Positions 1 to 10,100 of a stretch of DNA of 64,000 nt are shown in pieces. Below the pieces are notes generated by a model. The model was given only the letters and a program-made list of their open reading frames with translations. It was not told where the DNA came from and did no database searches. This stretch comes from Rhea pennata (taxonomy: Eukaryota > Chordata > Aves > Rheiformes > Rheidae): the NCBI RefSeq assembly GCF_028389875.1, contig NC_084665.1, positions 23,468,001 to 23,532,000 of the forward strand, in the 5' to 3' direction. A program made the position numbers and the translations under genes. Each line of letters begins with the position of its first letter. Position 1 is the first letter of the stretch.

Positions 1-123
1 AGATGAGAGCAAAATAAGCAAATAAGGAGGATTATGATACATGGGGCTGGTATTTCAAGGTGCCGGGCACCGCCAAGCCTCGGGGCAAAATTACACGCAC
101 ATGCACAAACACAGAGGACTTAC
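1..123 (-). other. TGFB2: TGFB2 intron 1, 5' part
   Basis: Read on the minus strand, a consensus donor GTAAGT begins at 123, directly after the codons for the end of exon 1. The rest of the intron and all downstream TGFB2 exons lie outside the window. Nothing else is recognisable in these 123 bases. Confidence 0.9.
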
Positions 124-466
124 TTTCAGGGTAAAAAGGCTGCATGTCTATTTTGTAAACTTCTTTGGCATAATACTCCTCGTCGCTCCTCTCCCTTTCG
201 CAAGTGGCGGCTCTGTGGTTGGCTTTCTCTTGCAGCAGGTCCCTGGTGCTGTTGTAGATGGAGATGACCTCCGGGGGCACCTCCTCGGGCTCGGGGTACT
301 CGTCCGGGGGGCTGGTGAGCTTCAGTTTGCTCAAGATCTGCCCCCGGATCGCCTCGATCCTCTTGCGCATAAACTGATCCATGTCGAGGGTGCTGCAGGT
401 AGACAGGCTGAAAGCCACGGTGGCCAGATCCAGGGTGAGAAACACGCTCAGGAGATAGCAGTGCAT
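124..466 (-). CDS. TGFB2: TGFB2 coding exon 1 (transforming growth factor beta-2, N-terminal part)
   Basis: TGF-beta-2 is a secreted dimeric cytokine kept latent by its propeptide (LAP); it acts in heart, eye, neural-crest and skeletal development. This exon holds 114 complete codons plus one base: the start Met, a signal peptide (about residues 1-20, hydrophobic [10 protein letters not shown] core), then the first LAP segment. Cys24 sits where LAP links to LTBP/GARP. The helix [18 protein letters not shown] (about 29-46) belongs to the straitjacket. Asn72 is in an N-glycosylation sequon (NST). The run ends ..[10 protein letters not shown]. The frame is open to position 32, but the donor GTAAGT at 123 and the family's known exon 1 length end the exon at 124. 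The start is the only in-frame ATG matching the known TGFB2 N-terminus. The protein is very close to chicken TGFB2 as remembered, with a few signal-peptide differences. The mature cytokine exons are outside the window. Identification is very secure. Confidence 0.97.
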
Positions 467-847
467 TTTAAGTGTTTAAATACAGCGCCCCCAAAAAAGA
501 GTGACTTTAACAACGCACAACAACAACAACAAAATTAAAAAAAATAAAAAGGGGGATGTGTGCAAACAAAGGGAAGATCTACAGACAAAATGCAGTTAAA
601 AACCGGACTGCAAGGACGACTTGCAATCGAAAAAAGCCCGGGAGCCGTCAGTGACAAAAATATCAACAATAAAAAAGAAGCAAGTTGCTACAACTAGCTA
701 AAAATCGAGGGTGGAGAGAGCGGGACAGCCAAAACGGGGAGAAAAAAAAAAAAAAAAAAAAGGAAAAAACCCAAACGGACAAACAAACCTGCAACTCAAG
801 TGAATCGAAAAGAGAGAACAGCGAGCTGGCGGGTAGGGTGGAAAACC

Positions 848-878
<31 letters not shown>

Positions 879-1605
879 AAAAAAAAAAGGGAAAGGGGTG
901 GGGGGGTGGGGGAGAAAAAGAAGTGATGGGTATTAAAGGGCGCTGCCGCAGCCGGCGGGGGAGAGGGTGCCGGCGCGGCGCTGAGCCCCGCCGCGGCGCT
1001 GAGCCCCGCCGCGCCCGGCGGCTCCCGGCGGGCAGCGGGCACCGCCCCGCGCCGCGCCGCGCTCAGCCCCCGCGGCGGCGGCGGCGGCGCTCGGCTCGGC
1101 GCGGCGCGGCCAGAGGCGCGCACGTGCGCGGCGCGGTGCGCGCAGCCCCGGCCCCCGCGGCCGGGCGCAGCGGCAGGCGGCGGCGGCCCCGCGGCGGCGC
1201 CGGGCCCCCGGCGCGGCGGCAGCGAGCGGCGGCGATCCCCCGGCCGGCCGCGTCCCGCAGGCTGCGGCGTGCGCCCCGCGCTGCATGCACCGACCCACCC
1301 CCGCCCGCGCCGCCGCTCGCTGCGGAGCTCTTTCCAGCTCCCTCCTCTTCCTCCTCCTGCCGCAAAGCCAACCCCAAGCCGCAGCCGACGGGGCAGTGCC
1401 GCGCCGGCAGCCTCCCGCGGATCGCCGGCTCGGGCGGCCGCCCGGGCTCGCTCGGCTGCCGCTCTGCCCGCGGCCTGCCCCGCTCCGCGCCCGCGGCGCC
1501 CCGCTCCGCGCCCGCGGCGGATCTAGCGCTCCGCCCGGCGCCCCCCGCCCGGCGCCCCCGGCCCCGCTGCTCTGCCGGCGAGGAGGGGACCGGTGCCAGC
1601 AGATA
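467..1605 (-). other. TGFB2: TGFB2 5' untranslated leader (probable)
   Basis: This runs from about 30 bases downstream of the TATA box at 1634-1639 to the start codon, roughly 1.1 kb, similar to the long human TGFB2 leader. The cap-proximal half (about 940-1605) is extremely GC-rich. The half near the ATG is A/T-rich and carries homopolymer runs at 742-761 and 848-876, which are poly-U in the mRNA. It contains a potential G-quadruplex (1534-1565), an 18-bp tandem duplication (981-1016) and three upstream ATG frames longer than 100 codons. Whether it contains an intron cannot be judged from sequence alone. The transcription start is inferred from the TATA position. Confidence 0.7.
1534..1565 (-). 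promoter_or_regulatory. Potential G-quadruplex in TGFB2 leader
   Basis: On the minus (mRNA-sense) strand there are five G-runs of 4, 5, 3, 6 and 3 bases separated by loops of 1-4 bases, about 40-70 nt from the inferred cap site. This meets the usual G3+N1-7 rule with a spare run. A translational role for a leader G-quadruplex has been reported for human TGFB2 (from memory). Folding here is inferred. Confidence 0.6.
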
Positions 1606-1633
1606 ACATCACGGCCGCGCAGGGAGAGGGAGA

Positions 1634-1639
1634 TTTATA
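1634..1639 (-). promoter_or_regulatory. TGFB2 TATA box
   Basis: TATAAA on the minus strand, within CCTTATAAATC, in an otherwise GC-rich promoter. It is correctly oriented for TGFB2 and places the start near 1605. It is followed upstream by a GC box (about 1643-1653), an E-box and a CRE-like site, the arrangement known for mammalian TGFB2 promoters. Confidence 0.85.
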
Positions 1640-1653
1640 AGGTCTCCCCGCCC

Positions 1654-1659
1654 CACGTG
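1654..1659. promoter_or_regulatory. E-box CACGTG just upstream of TATA
   Basis: A perfect CACGTG lies about 15 bases upstream of the TATA box. In mammalian TGFB2 an E-box at this place binds USF proteins. The site is read directly; binding is inferred from the family. Confidence 0.75.
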
Positions 1660-1676
1660 CTCGCCTCTCCGCAAAG

Positions 1677-1684
1677 TGACGTGG
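1677..1684 (-). promoter_or_regulatory. CRE/ATF-like site
   Basis: TGACGTGG on the plus strand (CCACGTCA on the transcribed-sense strand), one base from the full CRE TGACGTCA. It is about 40 bp upstream of TATA, near position -75, where the mammalian TGFB2 CRE/ATF element sits. Confidence 0.7.
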
Positions 1685-4600
1685 TGGGGCTGCATGGAGC
1701 AGAGGGCTCCTCCGGCTGCGCCCGCGGCCCGGCTATTTATTCGCCTCCGTGCAAGAGGCGAGGGACTCGCCGGAGCCGGGCTGCCCGCCCCGCTGCCTTT
1801 CAAGGTGCCTCAGCCCCGGGGGGGGAGAGGAGAAGGGAGGGGAGGGACCGCGGGGCTGGAAAGAGAAAGCAGCTCCTGCCAGCTGGCTTTTTTTTCCTTT
1901 TCTTTCTTTCTCTTTAATGTTCCTTGCACCTATTATTAAAGTAATTGGGCCAAACGCCACCCTTGCTTTAGAGGAAGAATTAACCGCTGTGCTTATGTGC
2001 CTCACGAAAAACCACTTGGATGTGCTTCTGTTAAAGTTTGCAGGGGCAGAGAAGACGGATTATCCTGCATAACTCTGCCCCTTGCATCATCAGCAGGAGT
2101 CGTTCAGTCGTTGCTCTGCCCAGTGCCTCACTCTTAGATTTCACTTCCAAGTGTGTTTTGGGCAATTCTCGTAACTCCCCTCTGTCAGGCTACGTGGTAA
2201 TCAGAGCTATTCGCAGAGCAGGGAGAGAAGGAGAGATGATGATTTGCTCCTGCTCAGAGCTCTCCTCTCCTGCCAGAAGTGTGCAAATACATCCTCATCT
2301 GCACTTGACAGAAATTCTCGACCCAGGTTCTTGGTCTGAGTCTGTAAGTCATTTTTTCCGCTACCTCTTTTGGCCACAGGAAACACCGCAGGCTCAAACA
2401 GTTGCTTATCTAGTGCATGTACGGTGGTAATGTCTCATACTTTGACCTCAGTAGGACAGCCTCCCACCTCTTCCCTAGAGAAATTATTCTACAGTCTACT
2501 AGACATCCTTCAACTTCATGCCAGAAAGCTTTTCTTTCACAAGCCATTTATCACCCCTGTACATCAACATTAACTTCATAAAGTGATCAAGTAGCCTTTT
2601 TCCTTACCCTCACCAACTTTATCCCTAAATTCCCTTCAGAATTAAGTTGTCACTTTTTTGGTTGATAGGTTAAGACACAGGAGGAGTTTTGAAGCACGTG
2701 TTCCTTGCAGTGGCAAGGCTATTTCTGAAGAACCTCTTCTTTTTTTCCTAAGGAACATGTTCATGGGACATGCAAAAAAAAAAAAGTGTTCTAAGGGACA
2801 CAGACATTCAGGACCACAAGCTGGGCCGCTCCCCATGGCATTATCCATAAACACAAGTAAAGGAAGTGAGCTAGGATGACTCAGATCTCTCTGAAAGCAC
2901 AGCGACAGTCATGTAAGACATAAATCAACAAAACACCACCAAAGAGTTTCTCTGTTTATTGCTGCTTAGGGACCATCTTCCTTCTGTGCAACACTAGAAA
3001 CTTTTCTGAACTTCCAGAATGGTAGCCCCAAAATTCAAAGCAAGATTTTCCTTCTCAGTATATCTTCAAGGAAAACAACTTCCTCAGAGCAGTTATGGCT
3101 TTGAGCTGAGGAAGATAAAGGCACATAGCCTGCACTGAACCATTTTTTCTGCATTGGCAGGGCTCCACTACAGGGGAATCCCTAGTGTTGCTGGGAAAAC
3201 AAGCAAAGAAGAGACTTCGAGAGATGTAGAAGTAAAGAAAATACACATTTATAGGTACGTAATAATTTTGAAGGCAAACTTAATCCTCAGTCTTTAAAAA
3301 TATGTGGATATGTATGGCACTGCAGACACAACTGAGATTATATCCCCCTGAATGCAAGAGTTAATGCTGCTTTCCATTTAAATCTAGGAATTCCTACAAG
3401 ACCAGATTAAATGTCTGTACCACAACATCACCTTTAACTGCCGAGTGTGTCAATGTCCTTCTCCTACTGACCTCAAAAACACAGCTGCAGTGACAGGAAT
3501 GGCAATGTTTCCAAAAAATCACTCAAATAAACGAGAAAACTCAATGTGTAGACTCAGCTGGTTTGAATTCTGTAACACACTTGTACAAAACTGAGGGGGC
3601 AATACCTCAAGCCCTTATATCTCACAGCTCCATCAACTTCACTAACCAGCTGAGGAACTAGCAACATAAGGTACCTCAGCCACAAATACTTCTGAAGAAA
3701 AGAGTTATTAAATTATTTCCTCCAACAGCTAGAGCTGAAGCTATGAAGGAATACCTTATACTCAGTCCATGGCCCCGAAAGACCTGGCTGTTGTTAATGT
3801 AGTGCCCATCGCTTGCCTTGGGAGCTTCAGAGCAGCAGAGGGGACAGAACAGCATACCCTCCTTCTGCAAGGGCCCTAGCACGTGGACAACAGCAAGCTT
3901 TCCATCATCTCTCAGAAGAGCTGTACAGATTTAGGACTGCCAGATAGCAAGTGTTTTGATTCTTTCAAAGTGTATTTTTATTCCAGTTTGGAAGGAAAAC
4001 CAAACTTTACAGCTTGATTTTTCACAAACCAAGAAACTTCCTTCACAGAAAGAAATCCTAGAGCCTCGTTGGTGCCCAAATTAAGGCAACCCCTAATACA
4101 GACTACCAAAATCCTGATGTCTTCCACACCAGGGCACGCAGCAGGCTGGGCGGCACACGCCGCAGCAGATGCTGGAAGTCAGAGCTCCACAGGAACCCAC
4201 CATGTAAGCTGCCAGAGATCCAGCCGGGCTGACAGGAAACCAGTTAGACTAGATTTTGAAAGTTTCTGAGACTTTCTGATTTGGCAATGTTTTCTCAGAA
4301 TTTTTCTGACTGCCTAGAAAAATGTTGTTTTTGTTCTCGTTCAAGATGGCAAGTTTGCCTCCAGCCCGACTGCCCGACTTTGACAAGGGCCGTCAGCCTT
4401 ACGAGGGTTCAGAGCTCAGCTTTGCCTCGCCGCTCTAACAGAGCTGGATTCCCCCAAACTTTCTGGCCTCACCATGGTGATGTTTTTGCCATGCAGAACT
4501 TCCCAGGAGCAGCAGAGACGGGCTTAGGCTTTTCTGTTAGGAAAGCCCAGACCCCAGCCACTTGAGCTAAATCCCCAACAGCTGCAGAAGGCCTATCACA

Positions 4601-5980
4601 CATGCTTGCGCTGCTCTGATTCGCCCCAGGAAAGGACACCTACATACTAGCCAAATCATTAAAATACACATCAGCATTCATAAACACCAACTTTCCATTT
4701 TGCAAATGGAAAATATCTGGAACATATACATCATGATATACATCAAGATATGCCTGATCTTATTTCCAAAAATCTCTCCCCCGCACATACTTTGCTTTAG
4801 CTATAAAAGCACGGCAAACTGCACTCCAAATGGGTGACATTTTTGCCTTGATAAAGTGAGCAAGACACTGAAGGGGTAATCAAAAATGATCAAAAGTTAC
4901 ACTGCCAAGTTATATGCATTGTTCAAAGCTGGGTCAATGCCCTTCTGCACAGGTAATTTAATTTCTACATACTTTTAATTTTCAGTATTCATATATCTAA
5001 CTGTCAAAATAATCATCATTATGGCTTCATATTTTAACCTGAAAGGGATTTTTATTTATTTTGAAAGAGTTTGCATTAATTTACCTGTTAGCTTCAAAAG
5101 CTGTTGGGAGTGTCAGGCACTACAGTTCAACTAAGCTTACTTTTACCTGCTCTCTGCCTTCATGAAATGGATTCATCCTGCAGAACCATCAGTGAAATTT
5201 TTGTGACATTAAAAAAAAAAAAAAAAGAAAAAGAAAAAAAAAAAGAAAGAAAAAAAAGGAATTGGTCCTTAGCATACATACACTGAAAGAACAGAACTTA
5301 CCTGTTCTTGAGCTTTTAATTCAATACAATACTGTCTTTTTATATATTGATTTCTTTTTTAATAAACAGTAACTGTTTATTACAAAAACAGGGACACCTG
5401 GAAACTTACTTTGCTAAACTTAAAGGTTTCATGTTTCCTATTAACTTAAAAATTATGTGGTCAAGATTTTACAATTTGTGGTTTCTTTTTAGATTGTTTT
5501 GGTTATACGCAAATGTGCTGTGTGAAATACAAAGGCAATAATCTTTCTAAAACTGCTGACGACCAGGTCATTAAGTAAGGTGGCTAGCCACATTTCATAA
5601 ACTAAAGAACACTGTTGGAAGAGAAATAACTTTTAAAAAGTTAGGAGGTGACTTTCGTAAACTCGCACATTGATGACGAGTGTAGGATGATTGCACAATT
5701 AATTCTTTGTGGCACGCACAGAAGTCTGCAGCAGTTACTGTGGTCATGTAGAACCTCAGTTATTCTGATGTAGGGTGCTAGTCAAAACGCTTTTGAATTC
5801 TCCTTTTTATACAAGTACATATATGAAGGTTCAATCTGTAGAGCCGAGGTGGCACCTAATAAAGGTGAGGCAAAGAGGAGATGACAAATAATGGAAAATT
5901 GCAATATATACAATAACTCCTAGATTTTACTGTTTATTATCTTTAGTTAAGTAGAAGTCCATACTTGATGCCATACATTT

Positions 5981-6000
5981 CATTAGTGTGCACACTAATG
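5981..6000. repeat. Perfect 20-bp palindrome
   Basis: The arm CATTAGTGTG is followed immediately by its exact reverse complement CACACTAATG with no spacer. No function is known. Confidence 0.9.
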
Positions 6001-6325
6001 CCAATATGAATTTGAGAGCAAATCCTGCCGACCTCACTAACGCAAGCAATCCCACTGCCACTAGGATTGCATTTCAAATAACCACAACCCACTCCTGCAA
6101 CACACATGTTCCAGGAGATAATGGCTACTTTTTATTGCGTGCTGTTTAATATGCAAGACTGCTATTCATATATACACACATTCATATGTAACTACTTGCC
6201 AACTTCACAAATCAAAGGCATGTTTCTGCTTCTTTTTGTACCACTTTTTGTAGACCTCATTCATGCCAACAGATTCAGTAACTTCACAGAAACAGTCACA
6301 AGAGAACAGTCAATAAGAGGCGATC

Positions 6326-6376
6326 AAAAAAAAAAAAAAAAAAAAAAAGAAAAGAAAGAAAGAAAGAAAGAAAAAC
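6326..6376 (+). repeat. Poly-A run leading into (GAAA)n
   Basis: 23 consecutive A bases (6326-6348) followed by GAAA-type units. A simple repeat, also responsible for a lysine-rich chance frame. Confidence 0.95.
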
Positions 6377-7095
6377 AGAAAAACTAAACAAAAAATCCCA
6401 CACAGGAATCACTTCTGTTGTCCTAGGGAATGCTACCACCTCCACCATGATGCGAGAACACAGTATGACAGGAAGCAATAGTATCACACAGCAGTGTAGA
6501 GTACATGTGTTTAAAATTCTACCTTAATAAAATAAAGGTAAGGGGACATCCAGAAGGGAATTGACAAAATAAGAACTTTAAAAAGAACCTGATACTGAGA
6601 CACTTCAAGGCAGAAAGACAAAATCTTGGTGGGAAAGGGAAAGTTCAGGAAGTGCTGAGATCCCTTAGAGTAATTCTTCCCCAAAGACCCCGAGACACAG
6701 GAGAAATTCTGCGAACAGAAAGGAGCGTGACCATTACTCTGTATTCCAGTTCTGGTGTTATTATCCACATATTGCATGGCAGGGGTTTGACAATCCCGAA
6801 AATAGCTTTCCTGCAGTAAACTCATCCACTCTCTCTGAAGAATGATGAGGGATATGACGAGTTCTAAGGAATCAACAAAGAGCTCAACAGTCTATAAACT
6901 TTTTATCCTAAGAGCAGACATTTGCTTTCTATCAAGTACGCACACCTCTCTGCTGCATCCAAAGGAGGTTTTCTTTTGCTCCAAAAGCCGGTGCCCATCT
7001 TTAAATCAGTCACAATGGAAGTCAGTCTTGACAACAATTTTGTGAATGTCAGAAGTTCCTCCCATGGTTACACCTCCGAGTTTGATCCTCTCCTG

Positions 7096-7171
7096 TGCAT
7101 GTCATCCTTCTGCAGTGGCCATGCCAATCTTCTCTGTATCATTCCAGTCTTAGTGTACGTACCACCAAAAC
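7096..7171 (-). pseudogene. U6 spliceosomal RNA pseudogene
   Basis: On the minus strand about 60 of 76 bases match U6 snRNA nucleotides ~7-82, aligned by eye to the remembered sequence. The best-kept part is the invariant core: GATACAGAGAAGATT (7140-7126) followed by GGCATGGCC, then AAGGATGACA. The ACAGAGA box is intact. The catalytic AGC triad reads GGC, and similarity fades at both ends. In the 5' half the differences are all transitions, as in an old neutral copy. There is no recognisable Pol III promoter (PSE/TATA) on the upstream side (above 7171) and no terminal T-run, so it should be inactive. Such copies usually arise by reverse transcription of U6. Confidence 0.85.
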
Positions 7172-10100
7172 CCCCAAAAGGCATTTCTTAATCCTAGCAC
7201 CTGTGGTTTTAATCACCACAGGAAATCCTGTTCCCACTGAAGTCAATAAGACATTTGCTGTAAATATCAACAGAGGAAAATGATCAGATACATTTTTCCA
7301 TTTTTGAAATTTTTAGTTAGTGTAAGTGTACCAGTGTATATACCATAGGGACTCGACATCTACTTTTAGCAAGAATGACAAAGTAAAGACAGTAGAATAA
7401 AAGTCAACCCTTTAATCTCACTGTTTGAACTCCTAACCTTCATCTCTTTCTCAGTACACGGCTGTTACATGCTATTTTTGAACTGCTCAGTGATGATTTG
7501 AGTTATGCCTCACTAAGCATCATACAAATGATACCTAGAATATTGTATTTCTAACAGAACATCTACAGGCACTCAATCAGCAAATAAAAAATATTTAACT
7601 CCAATTAGAATATGCTTCTAGATGACACTTCTGCTGGTTTCTTTAAGAAGATTACATATCGAGCAAAATTAAACAGCAGCAACTTCCGGAACGGGCCAGC
7701 AGTAATGTAATATTTTAAGCTATATTCTGCCCTGCAAAACAAATGAACAAACAAAAAACACAGCCCTGGAACTGGCGTCCTGGTTTCTTCACAACTTGCT
7801 GGTGCAGCTTACACAGAAGAGAAAAAAATTAATAAGCTAAAGTTGTTTCAGAAATACTTTTCCTTATGTTTTTTAAGCAACACATGTTCAAGATAATCCT
7901 AGGGAGTTTAGAAAATGCAACGTATTGTTTTATATTACCTCACGGGGAAAAAAAAACCCTCTACATGCAATATTAAAGTTTTGTGCTGCATTCACAAAAC
8001 CAGTTCTGGAGAAGGTCTTTCAATTTCCTCTCTCCCTTCTCCTCCCATCCTTGCACATTTTTAGACCTCCTTTCTATGTCTGACTGCTGAAATCAATGGA
8101 AGCTATATTCTTGCATTGCTGATGGCACGATACCCTTCCAGTAAGATAGTCTAAACATGGTGACTAAATCTATAGATAGAACAGAAAGCTCCACTTCAAC
8201 TGGGATTCACTTCCATGCAGCAGAACTTCTCATAAAGCTCACATATTTTATATTATTCTGAAAGTCGTTGCATACAAAGGTTAATTGCTAACTGAGCATA
8301 AAACATGGACTTTTCTCCTTCATGACGCTGGAAGAATGGGCACGCTTATTTTGTCAGTGCAGTTAAAATACTGCTCAGTGCAATAGGAATTTAGCAATAT
8401 AAAAAGATTTAAATTCTGCAGTTAGAATTGCGTACTCTTTGATTCTGTGATAATGCAGAGGTTTTATATTCATGTATTCTCATATAGATTGCCAGCAGAG
8501 TGCAGATAACCACAAAGTAAATCTAAGCCTACTGCTGCTAGTCTTGCACTTCTTATGTACATTTTCAGGCCCATTAGCCACAGTTTGCCTCAGGTTGAAA
8601 TGACTTATTTGTTTATACAGCAACTGTGAAATGATTTTAGAGCCTAATCTAGAGCAGGCCACCTAAAAGGAACAGCTGAGGCATTCAGTATCTTCTCAGT
8701 CTATGGTCTCTTAGCTGAGATTGCCATTAAAGACATCAGCTCTCCTGGTTTTTAGTACAATGCAGCTTTACAAACCAGTCTGAGATCAAGCATCACTGTG
8801 AGGCAGCCACTTCCATTTTCTGTTCGACTCAAGCTTGTGATCCGGCAATAGTATAACCTGAACCTCTCAGTCCTTCCTGATTAATAGTTTTCTTCTATTA
8901 TCTTCTATCCACATTAGTGCAACCCTTTACTTAGAAAAGACTGTAGGGCCTGCACCACCATTTCACACAGCCTTCCTTCAGCCTTCCACTGATACTAGAT
9001 CTAGTATCAGTCCTTGAGGAGAGAGTCCTTTCTTTGAGCATATTTTGAAGATGTGCAAAGGCGAAGGAAGATGCACTGATGTCAGAGCAGTGAAACATTC
9101 AAAAACAGTAATCTCCTATTCATTCAGATTTCAGTTTATTCATAAAACCCAATCCCTGACTACTAAGGCTACAAAGAGAATTCTACTGCACTTCAAATTA
9201 AGTCAGACCTAGGGCAAATTAAAATTGCAAAGACCATTCATGGACAGGGACAAATTCCCAGCTGTCCCACTTTCTGGCCTACTGCATACCCCTATATCCT
9301 CTTTGATGCCACCATTAGCATACAGCAAAGGAAAGATTAAGGAGCAGAAACTACTGACAATGTTACTTTCATAATGAAATATTACAACAGTGAAAGTTTT
9401 ATTTTCCATTCAGCATCATATGTCATGTCCTTTTTTTTTTTTAAAAAAACTTTGCTCTGCAGTATATTATGATATCTCAGTAGGCAAAGAATGTGATCTG
9501 CAACTTTCAAATCTGAGGCCCTGTTGACCCAGCAGGTCGTGAGATCCATATAACTGTTCAGCTTTCTCAGCAGAAGGGCTTCTAAAAGCCCTGTACCCAG
9601 AAACAGATGTTCTGTGCTTTTCTTATTCATGTCAGCCACAAGCACCTGTTCAGGTCTGGGCTACATCTGGGAAGAACAGAAACAGCTCTACCTACGCATC
9701 TGGCAGGCCCAAACCAGGGGCTTAAAATGGTGTCTCTTCCTTCCATAAAGCTCATGAGGAAGAGTTTGTGCAACACTCATTTTTAAAAGCTATATAGCTC
9801 TTTAACAGAACACACTCACCCCATGTGGATGGTATGAATTAGGAATGTGCTCAGTGAAACATTCTGAAGAATGAGAAGAACCCGAGAATACCTTCTCTAA
9901 CCTCCAAAACAGGTGCAGTTTAAGGACAAAGTCTTTAAAAGCATTAAGGAAGATCAAAAGAATTGCAGTTTATTTCACAAATTTAAGAGGCCTCTACTTT
10001 CTAGGAAAGAAAAGTCAGAGAAAGTTACTAGGAAAAGATTTAAGAACAGTAGACATCAAGAATGGGAGAGTTCTCTTCATTAAATATGGAAGCACGATCT

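Larger units (their letters stand above)
940..1700. promoter_or_regulatory. CpG island over TGFB2 promoter and leader
   Basis: The stretch is very rich in G+C and in CpG dinucleotides, in contrast to the AT-rich DNA on both sides. It covers the inferred core promoter and the first half of the leader. It includes repeated GC boxes and a CpG-rich 14-bp palindrome centred on CACGTG at 1117-1130. Boundaries are by eye. Confidence 0.85.
1741..7095. other. Intergenic DNA upstream of TGFB2
   Basis: No coding exon or RNA gene is recognised here. The stretch holds A-rich tracts (5211-5261; a 23-A run at 6326-6348 leading into (GAAA)n to about 6376) and a perfect 20-bp palindrome at 5981-6000. Open frames here are short and show no family resemblance. 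The first few hundred bases probably contain distal promoter sequence, but no specific site can be supported. Confidence 0.6.

Noticed and set aside
698..1606. Long plus- and minus-strand ORFs in the CpG island as genes
   Set aside because: They are Arg/Ala/Pro/Gly-rich frames kept open by GC content. The minus ones are treated only as upstream ORFs of TGFB2.
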